Part shown: positions 54,780-62,978 of the stretch, piece after piece
Layout of the letters: each line of letters opens with the position of its first letter
How positions within the stretch are numbered: the stretch's first letter is position 1
Assembly: GCF_000265365.1 (NCBI RefSeq)
Contig: NC_018011.1
Coordinates: 310,001 to 374,000, forward strand
Source: Alistipes finegoldii DSM 17242
Lineage (GTDB): Bacteria > Bacteroidota > Bacteroidia > Bacteroidales > Rikenellaceae
DNA length: 64,000 nucleotides
Direction: 5' to 3'
The notes under the pieces: generated by a model
The model's database searches: none
Seen by the model: the letters and a program-made list of their open reading frames with translations, nothing else
Told to the model about the DNA's origin: nothing
Made by a program: the position numbers and the translations under genes

Positions 54780-56024
54780 TTAATGCTTCACCGACGCCAT
54801 CTCCGCGGGGTTGTGCTTGTATTTGAACACCAAGGCGAAGACCACGGCCACCACGAGGGCGTAGCCTGCGAAGATGTACCACGAATCGGGCCAGCCCCAC
54901 GCATCGACGACGGCGCCTGCAGCGTACGAGCCGAAGAAGGCGCCGAAGCCGTTGGTCATGATCATGAAGACGCCCTGCGCCGAAGAACGGATTTCGCGGC
55001 TGGTCTCCTTCTCGACGAACAGCGAACCCGAAATGTTGAAGAAATCGAACGCCACGCCGTACACGACCATCGAGAGGATCAGGAACGCCGCGCCCGAACC
55101 GGGATTGCCGATGCCGAAGAATCCGAAGCGGAGCACCCACGCCAGCATCGAAATCAGCATCACCTTCTTGATGCCGAAACGCCGGAGGAAGAACGGGATG
55201 AGCAGGATGCAGAACGTCTCGGACATCTGCGAGAGCGACAGCAGGATCACCGAGTGTTTCACGATCGCCGAATCGGCATACTGCGGCATCGACCCGAAGT
55301 TCTGAATATAGGTATCGCCGAAAGCGTTGGTTATCTGCAGAGCGGCGCCGAGCAGCATCGAGAAGATGAAGAAGACGGCCATACGCTTCTCCTTGAAAAG
55401 CGCGAATGCGCGCAGCCCCAGCGTGTCGATCCACGACTGCGACTTGACGTTGCGGTCCACGGGACATCCGGGCAGCGAGAAGGAGTAGACGGCCAGCACG
55501 AACGACAGGAACGCCGAAACATAGAGCTGCCAAGCGGTGAGCTTGATCTGGATGCCGCCGATATGCGTCAGATCGACGAACCACATCGCGGCGATGAATC
55601 CCACGGTCCCCCACACGCGGATCGGCGGAAAGTGTTTCACGGTGTCGAGTTTCGCCAGATCGAGGGCGTTGTAGGCCACCGAGTTGGACAGCGCGATCGT
55701 CGGCATGTAGAACATCACGCTCAGCAGCATGCAACTATACAAAGGCGCATAGGCCGTCTGCGAAGCCGCCGCCACGAGGAAGGCGCCGCTGATCAGGTGG
55801 CAGATGCCCAGCAGCTTCTGCGCCGGAATCCAGCGGTCGGCTATGATTCCCATTACGGCAGGCATGAACAGCGAAGCGATGCCCATCGTCGCGAAGAAAC
55901 TGCCGATCTGCAGTCCCGTGAAGTCGAGTCCGCCGCCCAGATAGGCGCCCAGCGAAATAAGCCACGAGCCCCAGATGGCGTACTGGAGGAAGTTCATAAC
56001 GATAAGGCGAAACTTAATTCCCAT
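54780..56024 (-). CDS. MFS transporter, nucleoside:H+ symporter (NupG/XapB) type
   Basis: 414 residues with about 12 membrane helices. The N-terminus LQYAIWGSWLISLGAYL and MGIIADRWIPAQKLL loop are typical of the NupG/XapB nucleoside permeases found in Bacteroidetes. Also typical are IRVWGTVGFIAAMW and the late helix VYGVAFDFFNISGSLFVE. It probably takes up nucleosides with protons through the inner membrane. No nucleoside-processing gene is adjacent. Confidence 0.88.
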   Translation of the reverse strand: MGIKFRLIVMNFLQYAIWGSWLISLGAYLGGGLDFTGLQIGSFFATMGIASLFMPAVMGIIADRWIPAQKLLGICHLISGAFLVAAASQTAYAPLYSCMLLSVMFYMPTIALSNSVAYNALDLAKLDTVKHFPPIRVWGTVGFIAAMWFVDLTHIGGIQIKLTAWQLYVSAFLSFVLAVYSFSLPGCPVDRNVKSQSWIDTLGLRAFALFKEKRMAVFFIFSMLLGAALQITNAFGDTYIQNFGSMPQYADSAIVKHSVILLSLSQMSETFCILLIPFFLRRFGIKKVMLISMLAWVLRFGFFGIGNPGSGAAFLILSMVVYGVAFDFFNISGSLFVEKETSREIRSSAQGVFMIMTNGFGAFFGSYAAGAVVDAWGWPDSWYIFAGYALVVAVVFALVFKYKHNPAEMASVKH

Positions 56025-56114
56025 AATTCTCTGATTTTACGTTATTTTAATTTCAGGTTCATTTTAGTTCGGAAACGATTAAAACAAATGTACGAAATTT
56101 TTTTCGGAATTTTC

Positions 56115-56145
56115 TTTGCAATTGAAAAATAAAGTTCTACTTTTG
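56115..56145 (+). promoter_or_regulatory. Promoter of tRNA-Gln
   Basis: TTTG (56115-56118), 19-bp spacer, TACTTTTG (56138-56145): an exact consensus 18 bp before the tRNA 5' end. Confidence 0.85.
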
Positions 56146-56162
56146 CATCACCAAAACGTCAT

Positions 56163-56233
56163 TGAGCTATGGTGTAATGGTAACACAACAGATTCTGGTC
56201 CTGTTATTCTTGGTTCGAATCCAGGTAGCTCAA
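56163..56233 (+). tRNA. tRNA-Gln (CTG)
   Basis: Acceptor TGAGCTA pairs with TAGCTCA; D-arm GGTGTAATGGTAACAC; anticodon loop TTCTGGT gives anticodon CTG; T-arm CTTGGTTCGAATCCAGG. CCA is not encoded. The anticodon stem ACAGA/CCTGT has one A-C pair next to the loop. Promoter and terminator flank it closely, so it is a single-gene unit. Confidence 0.92.
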
Positions 56234-56240
56234 CTGAAAA

Positions 56241-56264
56241 GCGAGGAATTATCCTCGCTTTTTT
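56241..56264 (+). terminator. Terminator of tRNA-Gln
   Basis: GCGAGGA, loop ATTA, TCCTCGC, TTTTTT, 7 bp after the tRNA. Confidence 0.93.
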
Positions 56265-56435
56265 CATTTTATCCGCCGGATTCCGCTGTTTCGATTTCCG
56301 AAACAATCCGCAGGCCCGATACCGCTAATCGACACTGCGGCAAAAACCGGACCGCCGATTTTCACAATGCGCGGCCGCACCCCGCCGCTGTTTCGAAATA
56401 AGGCGCACAAACTCCCTTCGATTTCTGTTTTCCGT

Positions 56436-56467
56436 CTTGTTTGACCCGCCGAAATGCAGTACGTTTG
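56436..56467 (+). promoter_or_regulatory. Consensus-like promoter with no annotated gene
   Basis: CTTG (56436-56439), 20-bp spacer, TACGTTTG (56460-56467). Transcription would start near 56474, just before the small open frame at 56483. A TTTG at 56440-56443 gives a spacer of 16. Confidence 0.55.
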
Positions 56468-56482
56468 TATTGCACAGGAGAT

Positions 56483-56563
56483 ATGAAGAATTCAAGTGGG
56501 ATTGTGCAAGGGGCGGGTTACACCCGCAAAAGTGACGCAAGTGGAAAATCCGTCAGGATTTGA
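56483..56563 (+). CDS. Possible 26-residue peptide gene
   Basis: ATG 56483 to TGA 56563 encodes MKNSSGIVQGAGYTRKSDASG plus KSVRI. AGGAG ends 2 bases before the ATG, closer than ideal. A consensus-like promoter lies just upstream and a GC-rich dyad (GCGGGTTACACCCGC) falls inside. Basic and Gly/Ser-rich, no signal peptide. It runs toward the convergent HTH gene, 40 bp away. It could be a small peptide, or the transcript could be a small RNA. Confidence 0.35.
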   Translation: MKNSSGIVQGAGYTRKSDASGKSVRI

Positions 56564-56603
56564 AGCACAGGATAGACATATGGAGCTAGACGCAAGGTTC
56601 CGT

Positions 56604-57611
56604 TTATTCCTGGAAGACTTCGGGGGAGGGTTCTAAGCCCTCCCTTTCCAATTCTGCCACGATCGCACGCTGACGCTTGAAGAAATGAATCCGCTGCAGC
56701 TCCCCGCTGCACGAAACCAGCGTCGCAAAACGGCTCAGCGACGTAATCCAACGCCTGACATGCTCGAACATGCCCGGATCGGCGCTTCGCAGCGAATTGA
56801 TCGAGAACGCCTCGATACAGCTCGCACGGTAGTGGCGCGCCGCGACATAGCAGTAAGTCGCCTCGATATCCATGTCCGATATGTAAATAGACACCGGCTT
56901 CCCGCTGCGGAACTGTCCGGCAACGGCTATCTCCTCCAGCTCGTCGAGCAGCTGCAGCAGTTCGCCCTTCAGCATCTCGACGCTTTGGTCGGTTATCAGG
57001 TGCATGTTGCGGAACGCGCAGATGGCATTGACCCAGCGCTTGGTGCAGCTGCCGTCGAACACCAGCGTCGTCGCAGGCATCAGCTGCGCCTCCTTCAGCA
57101 GGTCGCGGTAACTCCGCAAAAGCGCATCGGGAACTTTCATATCCTCGAATTTAGTCGTCGAACAATCGACAAGCCCCTGTTGGTAAAGCCACTTGAAGAG
57201 TTTGAAATTGGTCAGTCCTTCGTAGCGCATGTAAAGCATCCGCGGGAACGAGTTTCCGGCGATAGCCTGCTCCGCATCGGCATCGGACGACACCTCCCGG
57301 TAAAAAAGTGTATCCTGATCGATAACGCCCGTATAGTCTTCGAGCGCCGTATGGTAATCGTTAAAGCTAAGACGGAAAAGCACGTTTCCGAAATCGACGG
57401 CACCGACAGCGCGGTCGAGCGAAAAATTCATCTGGGCCGAAAGAACGGCCGCTTCCCCGAAGGTAAAGGGCACCTCGCCGCGCAGACGGCGGTAAGCCGC
57501 TTCGCGGCCGATGTTGAGTTTATCGGTCAGTATGGCTGCCGGATTGGTATATTCCGGGGTACCGTTTTGAATAGCGGCGATCAGCGCCGCATTCAGTTTG
57601 TCAAGAGGCAT
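56604..57611 (-). CDS. HTH-type regulator-like protein, unknown function
   Basis: 335 residues. The N-terminus has a helix-turn-helix-like segment (about 29-60, ILTDKLNIGREAAYRRLRGE, FTFGEAAVLSAQM), as in Bacteroidetes proteins with a DNA-binding N-terminus and a long helical C-terminal region. The remaining 270 residues are mostly helical with no enzymatic motif, and could sense a ligand or peptide. Monocistronic: TAAATTTG (minus, 57654-57661) may be its -7 box. It is convergent with a possible small peptide gene. Regulatory role is inferred. Confidence 0.7.
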   Translation of the reverse strand: MPLDKLNAALIAAIQNGTPEYTNPAAILTDKLNIGREAAYRRLRGEVPFTFGEAAVLSAQMNFSLDRAVGAVDFGNVLFRLSFNDYHTALEDYTGVIDQDTLFYREVSSDADAEQAIAGNSFPRMLYMRYEGLTNFKLFKWLYQQGLVDCSTTKFEDMKVPDALLRSYRDLLKEAQLMPATTLVFDGSCTKRWVNAICAFRNMHLITDQSVEMLKGELLQLLDELEEIAVAGQFRSGKPVSIYISDMDIEATYCYVAARHYRASCIEAFSINSLRSADPGMFEHVRRWITSLSRFATLVSCSGELQRIHFFKRQRAIVAELEREGLEPSPEVFQE

Positions 57612-57706
57612 AGTACAAGTGTTAAATCTAAATCAAATTCTCAATCCCAACCGCAAATTTAGTAAAATATTGACAAATTGATATTTTTCGGACAAGAAAT
57701 AAAACA

Positions 57707-57735
57707 AAAGGGAACCTTCTCGGAAGGTTCCCTTT
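57707..57735 (-). terminator. Terminator after the first M3 peptidase gene
   Basis: AAAGGGAACCTTC, loop TCG, GAAGGTTCCCTTT: a 13-bp perfect stem, followed on the minus strand by TGTTTTATTTC. Confidence 0.85.
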
Positions 57736-57758
57736 CATTTGTCTCGGATGCGGCGGTC

Positions 57759-59879
57759 TTACTTACCCAGCCCCATCTTTTCGATCAGCGCCTTGGTCTC
57801 AGGCTTGTGGCCGCGGAAGCGTACGTACAGCTCCATCGGATGCTCCGTACCGCCTTTCGAAAGGATGTTCTCACGGAACGATCCGGACACTTCGCGGTTG
57901 AAGATGCCCTTCTCCTTGAAAAGCGAGAAAGCGTCGGCTTCCAGCACCTCGGCCCACTTGTAGCCGTAATAGCCGGCAGCGTAACCGCCTGAGAAGATGT
58001 GGCCGAAAGCCGGAGCCATCGCCGTTCCCGGCACGACGGGCAGGACCTGAGAAGGAGCCATCGACGCCACTTCGAACTGCTCGACGTCGCCCTCGAAGGG
58101 CTCGGTGATCGTATGCCATGCCATGTCGGTCAGGCCGAACGACAGCTGACGCACGTTCAGGTAGGCGGCCAGATAGTTCTGCGCCGCGATAATGCGCTCC
58201 ACGATTTCGGCGGGAATCGGCTCGCCGGTCTGGTAGTTCACGGCCCACAGGTCGAGGAATTCCTTCTCGGTAGCCCAGTTCTCCATGATCTGCGAAGGAA
58301 GCTCCACGAAGTCGCGGTAAACGCTCGTGCCGGTCTGCGACTCGTATTTGCCCTCGCCCAGCATGCCGTGCAGGGCGTGTCCGAACTCGTGGAGGAAAGT
58401 CTCCAGCTCGTCGAACGTCAGCAGCGACGGCGCGGTCTCGGTGGGTTTGGTGAAATTCATCACCAGCGACACCAGCGGACGGGTCTCCTCGCCGTCCTCG
58501 ATCTTCGTGCCGCGGAATTCGGTCATCCACGCACCCGAACGCTTCGACTCGCGGGGGAAGAAGTCGAGGTAGAGCACGGCCATAAAGCGGCCGTTCTCGT
58601 CGGTTACGTCATAGGCCGTCACGTCGGGATGATAGACCTCGATCTTGTCGTTGGGCGTGAAATTCAGGCCGTAAAGCTTGTTGGCGAGCATGAACACGCC
58701 CTTCTTGACGTTTTCGAGCTTCAGATAGGGCTTCACGACCTCGTCGTTGAGCGCATATTTCTCGTCCTTGTATTTTTCGTTGTAATAGCCCCAGTCCCAC
58801 GGCATCAGCTGGCCCTTGAAGCCCAGCGAAGCGGCATAGTCGCCGATCATCCGGTAATCCTTGTCGGCATAGGCTTTGGTCTCGCCGAGCAGCTCGTCGA
58901 GGAATGCCGTGACGGTCGGAGTATTCTCGGCCATGCGGCGTTCGAGCACGTAATCCGCGTAGCACTTGTAACCCAGCAGGTTGGCGATCTTCAGGCGCAG
59001 GTTGGCGATCTGCTTCACGATCTGCGTGTTGTCGTTCTCGCCGCCCAGCGCACGCGAATTGTAGGCGCGCCAGAGCTTCTCCTTCAGGGCGCGGTTCGAC
59101 GAATAGGTCATGAACGGCACATAGCTCGGCGCCTGCAGCGTCACGGTCCAACCCTTCTCGCCGCGCGCCTTGGCGTCGGCGGCCATACCCTCCCGGACGA
59201 ATGCGGGCAGTTCGGCAACGACCTTAGGATCGGTAATGTTGATCGTAAAGGCGTTGGTTGCGGCCAGCGCGTTCTGGCCGAACTGCAGGGTCGCGGCCGA
59301 CAGCTCGGAGGTATACTTGCGGTAAAGCTCCTTATCGGCGTCCGAAAGGGCGGCGCCGTTGCGGGCGAAGCTCTGGTAGGTGTCTTCCAGCAGTTTCCTG
59401 TCCTCTTTCGAAAGACCGCGGCCGGGTTTCTCGTAAACCGCCTTCACGCGGGCGAAAAGCTCCGGATTGAGCGAAACGTCGTTCGACAGCTCGGTGAGCT
59501 TGGGCTGAACGCGCAGCGCGATCTCCTGCATCTGGTCCGAGGTCGCGGCTTCGAGCAGGTTGTAGAAAACACCCGAAATGCGGTCGAGCAGCGCCCCCTG
59601 ACGCTCCAGCGCCACGATGGTGTTGCCGAAGGTCGGCTTCTTGGGGTTATTGACGATCGCCTCGATCTCGGCGCGCGAGCAGGCGATGGCCGCATCGAAC
59701 GCAGGCTCGTAATCCGAAAGCTCGATCTGCGAGAACGGCGGCGTCTGGTGGGGCGTGTTCCACTCCGCCAGCAGGGGGTTGGTGGTATCCAGTTCGGGCA
59801 GCTGCGCTTTGGGAATCGAATTGTCGGCGCAGCCTGCCGCCATAGCTGAAAAGGTCATAATGATAAGTGCTTTTTTCAT
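57759..59879 (-). CDS. M3-family metallopeptidase, Dcp-like lipoprotein 1
   Basis: 706 residues. Signal MKKALIIMTFSAMAAGC, lipobox Cys17. M3 zinc motif LHEFGHALHGML (HExxH) with the downstream ligand Glu region; the fold and length match peptidyl-dipeptidase Dcp and oligopeptidase A. A membrane-anchored, probably periplasmic enzyme that removes C-terminal dipeptides from small peptides. It follows a related gene by 36 bp; the two are tandem paralogues and probably one operon. Confidence 0.93.
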   Translation of the reverse strand: MKKALIIMTFSAMAAGCADNSIPKAQLPELDTTNPLLAEWNTPHQTPPFSQIELSDYEPAFDAAIACSRAEIEAIVNNPKKPTFGNTIVALERQGALLDRISGVFYNLLEAATSDQMQEIALRVQPKLTELSNDVSLNPELFARVKAVYEKPGRGLSKEDRKLLEDTYQSFARNGAALSDADKELYRKYTSELSAATLQFGQNALAATNAFTINITDPKVVAELPAFVREGMAADAKARGEKGWTVTLQAPSYVPFMTYSSNRALKEKLWRAYNSRALGGENDNTQIVKQIANLRLKIANLLGYKCYADYVLERRMAENTPTVTAFLDELLGETKAYADKDYRMIGDYAASLGFKGQLMPWDWGYYNEKYKDEKYALNDEVVKPYLKLENVKKGVFMLANKLYGLNFTPNDKIEVYHPDVTAYDVTDENGRFMAVLYLDFFPRESKRSGAWMTEFRGTKIEDGEETRPLVSLVMNFTKPTETAPSLLTFDELETFLHEFGHALHGMLGEGKYESQTGTSVYRDFVELPSQIMENWATEKEFLDLWAVNYQTGEPIPAEIVERIIAAQNYLAAYLNVRQLSFGLTDMAWHTITEPFEGDVEQFEVASMAPSQVLPVVPGTAMAPAFGHIFSGGYAAGYYGYKWAEVLEADAFSLFKEKGIFNREVSGSFRENILSKGGTEHPMELYVRFRGHKPETKALIEKMGLGK

Positions 59880-59915
59880 GTTACTGCAAATATTGGGTTA
59901 TTTTTCACGATTCGT

Positions 59916-62087
59916 CTATTGCCCGTCCGATTCCGGTTCGAGGGGGATCGGGGCCTCTTCGTCCGGCTGCGGATCGGGTTCGGCGAGCAGGCCGCGGCCG
60001 CGGAGCATCGCCCGCTTGTCGGGATCGGCCCCGCGGAAGGCCCGGTAGAGCGTCATGCCGTCCTCGGAACCGCCGCGGGCGAGGAGCTTGGTGCGGAAAT
60101 CGGCGGCGATCTTCTTGTTGAACAGGTCACCGCTCTCGCGGAAGGCCGCGAACGCATCCTTGTCGAGCACTTCGGCCCACGTATAGAAGTAGTAGCCCGC
60201 CGAATAGCCGCCGTCGAAAATATGGCTGAAATAGGGATAACGGTAGCGGGGTTCGATCTGCGGAATCAGGCCGCGCTTCTCGTTGAGCGCCCGGCGTTCG
60301 AAGACCATCGGGTCGAACGGTTCGTAGTCGGTGGTCGAGTGGATGTCCATGTCGGAAAGCGACGCGGCGATCAGCTCCGTAGTGGCGAAACCCTGATTGA
60401 AGAGTTCGCTCCGGCGCAGTTTATCGACGAGGTATTTGGGAATCACCTCGCCCGTACGGTGATGCACGGCGTACTGTTTCAGCATTTCGGGTTCGAAAGC
60501 CCAGTTTTCCATGATCTGCGACGGAAGCTCCACGAAGTCGCCCTCGACCTCCGTGAGTCCGCGGTATTTCACGTCGTGGAACAGGAAATGGAGCGCATGG
60601 CCGAATTCGTGGAAGAGCGTTTCGGTCTCGTCGAGCGTCAGCAGCGCAGGGGTGTTGCGCACCGGACGGGTGAAGTTGCAGACGATACTCACCACGGGAG
60701 CGACGCGCTCGCCGTCCCGGTAGGTCTGTTCGACATAGTTGCCGCACCACGCCCCCTGACTCTTGCCGTCACGCGGAAAGAAGTCGAAATAGAGCACGCC
60801 CAGATGCGACTGGTCGGCGTCGAGCACCTCGTAGGCGATCGCCTCAGGATGGTAGAGCGGCGCCACGATGGGCTGGAAGGTGATGCCGTAAAGCCGGTTG
60901 GCGAGGTAGAAGATGCCGCCCTGCACGTTTTCGAGCGAGAAATAGGAACGCAGCATCTCCTCGTCGAGTGCATAGTTCTGCTTGCGCAGTTTTTCGGCAT
61001 AATACCACCAGTCCCACGACTCGAACGTCGCGCCCGGAACGTCCTTCTGCAGGAGTTTGTCCATCTCGGCCAGCTCCTCCCCGGCGCGGTCGAGCGCCGG
61101 CGTCCATATCTGGTCCAGCAGCGCGTAGACCGCATCGGTCGTGCCGGCCATCTCGTCGGCCACGACATAGGCGGCGTACGACGGATAGCCCAGCATCTTG
61201 GCCTTCTCCGTACGCAGACGGATGAAGTCGTTGATGAGCTGCTTGTTGTCGTACTGATCGCCGTTGTTGCAGCGGTTCAGGTAGGCCTTGTAGATCTTTT
61301 CGCGCAGGTCCCGCTTGGCCGAATAGGTCAGGAACGGAATCAGACTGGGCTTGTGGAGCGTGAAGACCCACTTGTCGCCCTTGCCCATCGCCTGCGCCTT
61401 CTCGCGCGCGGCGTCGCGGACACCCGAAGGCAGTCCCTCCAGATCGTCCGCCGTCAGTTCGAGCGCGAAGTTGTTGTTCTCGGCCAGAATGTTGTTGCCG
61501 AACTTCACGGCCGTAAGCGACAGCTCGCCGTTGATCTCCTTCAGCCGGGCTTTCTGTCCGGCGTCGAGCAGGGCGCCGGAGCGCACGAAAGCGTCGTAGG
61601 TCTTCCTGAGCAGTCGGCTCTGCTCGGCGTCGAGTCCCAGCGACGCGCGCCGGTCATAGACATCCTTCACGCGGGCGAAAAGTTTCTCGTCGAGCCGGAT
61701 CTTATCGCGGTGCGCCGAGAGCAGGGGCATCACCTGCTCCTGCAGGGCCTGCATCCGTTCGTTGGTTTCGGCGGCGCAGAGCATGCCGAAAATCAGCTCG
61801 GTCTGCGCGAGCATCTGTCCGGCGTTGTCGTAAGCCAGAATCGTATTCTCGAACGTCGGCTCGTCGTTGTTCGAGGTGATGGCGTCGATCTCGGCGTCGT
61901 GCAGCGACATGCCGCGCTCGAAGGCGGGCATGAAGTGTTCGGCGCGGATCTTATCGAAGGGCGGCACGCCGAAAGGCGTGTCCCACTGGGTGAAGAAGGG
62001 ATTCTCCCCGGCGCTTTTCGGGGAGTTGCATGACGCAAGTGCCATAAGCAGTAAGAGTGTTGTGAATAAACCTGCAATACGTTTCAT
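59916..62087 (-). CDS. M3-family metallopeptidase, Dcp-like lipoprotein 2
   Basis: 723 residues. Signal MKRIAGLFTTLLLLMALASC with lipobox Cys20, then NSPKSAGENPFFTQWDTPFGVPPFDKI, the usual start of Dcp-type M3 enzymes. Zinc site FHEFGHALHFLFHD. The C-terminal tail adds an acidic, Pro-rich stretch. Exopeptidase of short peptides in the periplasm. First gene of the pair, with a TAACTTTG promoter box inside the region shared with rsmE. Confidence 0.93.
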   Translation of the reverse strand: MKRIAGLFTTLLLLMALASCNSPKSAGENPFFTQWDTPFGVPPFDKIRAEHFMPAFERGMSLHDAEIDAITSNNDEPTFENTILAYDNAGQMLAQTELIFGMLCAAETNERMQALQEQVMPLLSAHRDKIRLDEKLFARVKDVYDRRASLGLDAEQSRLLRKTYDAFVRSGALLDAGQKARLKEINGELSLTAVKFGNNILAENNNFALELTADDLEGLPSGVRDAAREKAQAMGKGDKWVFTLHKPSLIPFLTYSAKRDLREKIYKAYLNRCNNGDQYDNKQLINDFIRLRTEKAKMLGYPSYAAYVVADEMAGTTDAVYALLDQIWTPALDRAGEELAEMDKLLQKDVPGATFESWDWWYYAEKLRKQNYALDEEMLRSYFSLENVQGGIFYLANRLYGITFQPIVAPLYHPEAIAYEVLDADQSHLGVLYFDFFPRDGKSQGAWCGNYVEQTYRDGERVAPVVSIVCNFTRPVRNTPALLTLDETETLFHEFGHALHFLFHDVKYRGLTEVEGDFVELPSQIMENWAFEPEMLKQYAVHHRTGEVIPKYLVDKLRRSELFNQGFATTELIAASLSDMDIHSTTDYEPFDPMVFERRALNEKRGLIPQIEPRYRYPYFSHIFDGGYSAGYYFYTWAEVLDKDAFAAFRESGDLFNKKIAADFRTKLLARGGSEDGMTLYRAFRGADPDKRAMLRGRGLLAEPDPQPDEEAPIPLEPESDGQ

Positions 62088-62106
62088 CTATTCATGTTAT
62101 TTTATG

Positions 62107-62166
62107 TAACTTTGCGAGCTGAAAATACGGACGCGCGCAAGGCATCCGTACAATGTTGCAAAGTTA
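62107..62166. promoter_or_regulatory. Two facing promoters between M3 peptidase and rsmE genes
   Basis: Plus strand TAACTTTG (62107-62114) should drive rsmE. Minus strand TAACTTTG (62159-62166, with GTTG 19 bp upstream) should drive the M3 pair. The boxes point at each other, so the first bases of both transcripts overlap. Confidence 0.65.
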
Positions 62167-62182
62167 GTAAATTATAAGAGGT

Positions 62183-62896
62183 ATGCAACTTTTTTACGCC
62201 CCCGACATCACGCCGCCCCTCCATACGCTGAGCGAAGAGGAGTCGAAACACTGCGTGCGGGTGCTGCGTCTGGGACGCGGAGATACCCTTCATATAACTG
62301 ACGGGAGGGGCAATTTATTTTGCTGCGAGATTACGGACGACAATCCGAAACGCTGCGCGGTGCGCGTCACGGAGACCCGCGCCGGGTGGGAGGCGCTCCC
62401 CTATTCGCTGACGATGGCCGTTGCGCCGACCAAGAACGCCGACCGCTTCGAATGGTTCCTCGAAAAGGCGACCGAAGTGGGTGTCGGCACGATCATCCCG
62501 CTCGAAACCGAGCATTGCGAACGCCGGGTCTTCAAGCCCGAACGCGGCGAACGGGTCATCACGGCGGCCATGAAGCAGTCGCTCAAAGCCTACCGTCCCA
62601 CGCTGCGTCCGCTCACGCCTTTCGGCGAAGCGGCGGCCATGCCCTTCGAAGGGCGCAAGTTCATCGCCCACTGCGCCCCGGCGCAGTCGCCCGAAGGCAA
62701 AGCCTACCTCCCGGCGACGCTCCGCAGGGGCGAGGCGGCGCTGATCCTGATCGGTCCCGAAGGCGATTTTTCGCCCGAAGAGATCGCCTTCGCACGCGCG
62801 AACGGATTCGAGGAGATAACCCTCGGCGCGCAGCGGCTGCGCACCGAAACGGCTGCAGTGGCCGCAGTGGTGATGGTCTCCGTGGCAAACGGTTAG
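62183..62896 (+). CDS. rsmE: 16S rRNA (uracil-1498-N3)-methyltransferase
   Basis: 237 residues. N-terminal PUA-like domain (HCVRVLRLGRGD), then a SPOUT knot with KNADRFEWFLEKATEVGVGTI, LILIGPEGDFSPEEIAFA and LGAQRLRTETAAVAA, the RsmE signatures for SAM binding. Methylates U1498 of 16S rRNA. ATG 62183 is the natural start. Confidence 0.96.
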   Translation: MQLFYAPDITPPLHTLSEEESKHCVRVLRLGRGDTLHITDGRGNLFCCEITDDNPKRCAVRVTETRAGWEALPYSLTMAVAPTKNADRFEWFLEKATEVGVGTIIPLETEHCERRVFKPERGERVITAAMKQSLKAYRPTLRPLTPFGEAAAMPFEGRKFIAHCAPAQSPEGKAYLPATLRRGEAALILIGPEGDFSPEEIAFARANGFEEITLGAQRLRTETAAVAAVVMVSVANG

Positions 62897-62978
62897 CGAT
62901 ACGGACAAAACGGTCCGCATCGCCGGTTCCGCCGCAAGGCGGCACGGTATAAACAGTATAATTACACACAAATAGCTC

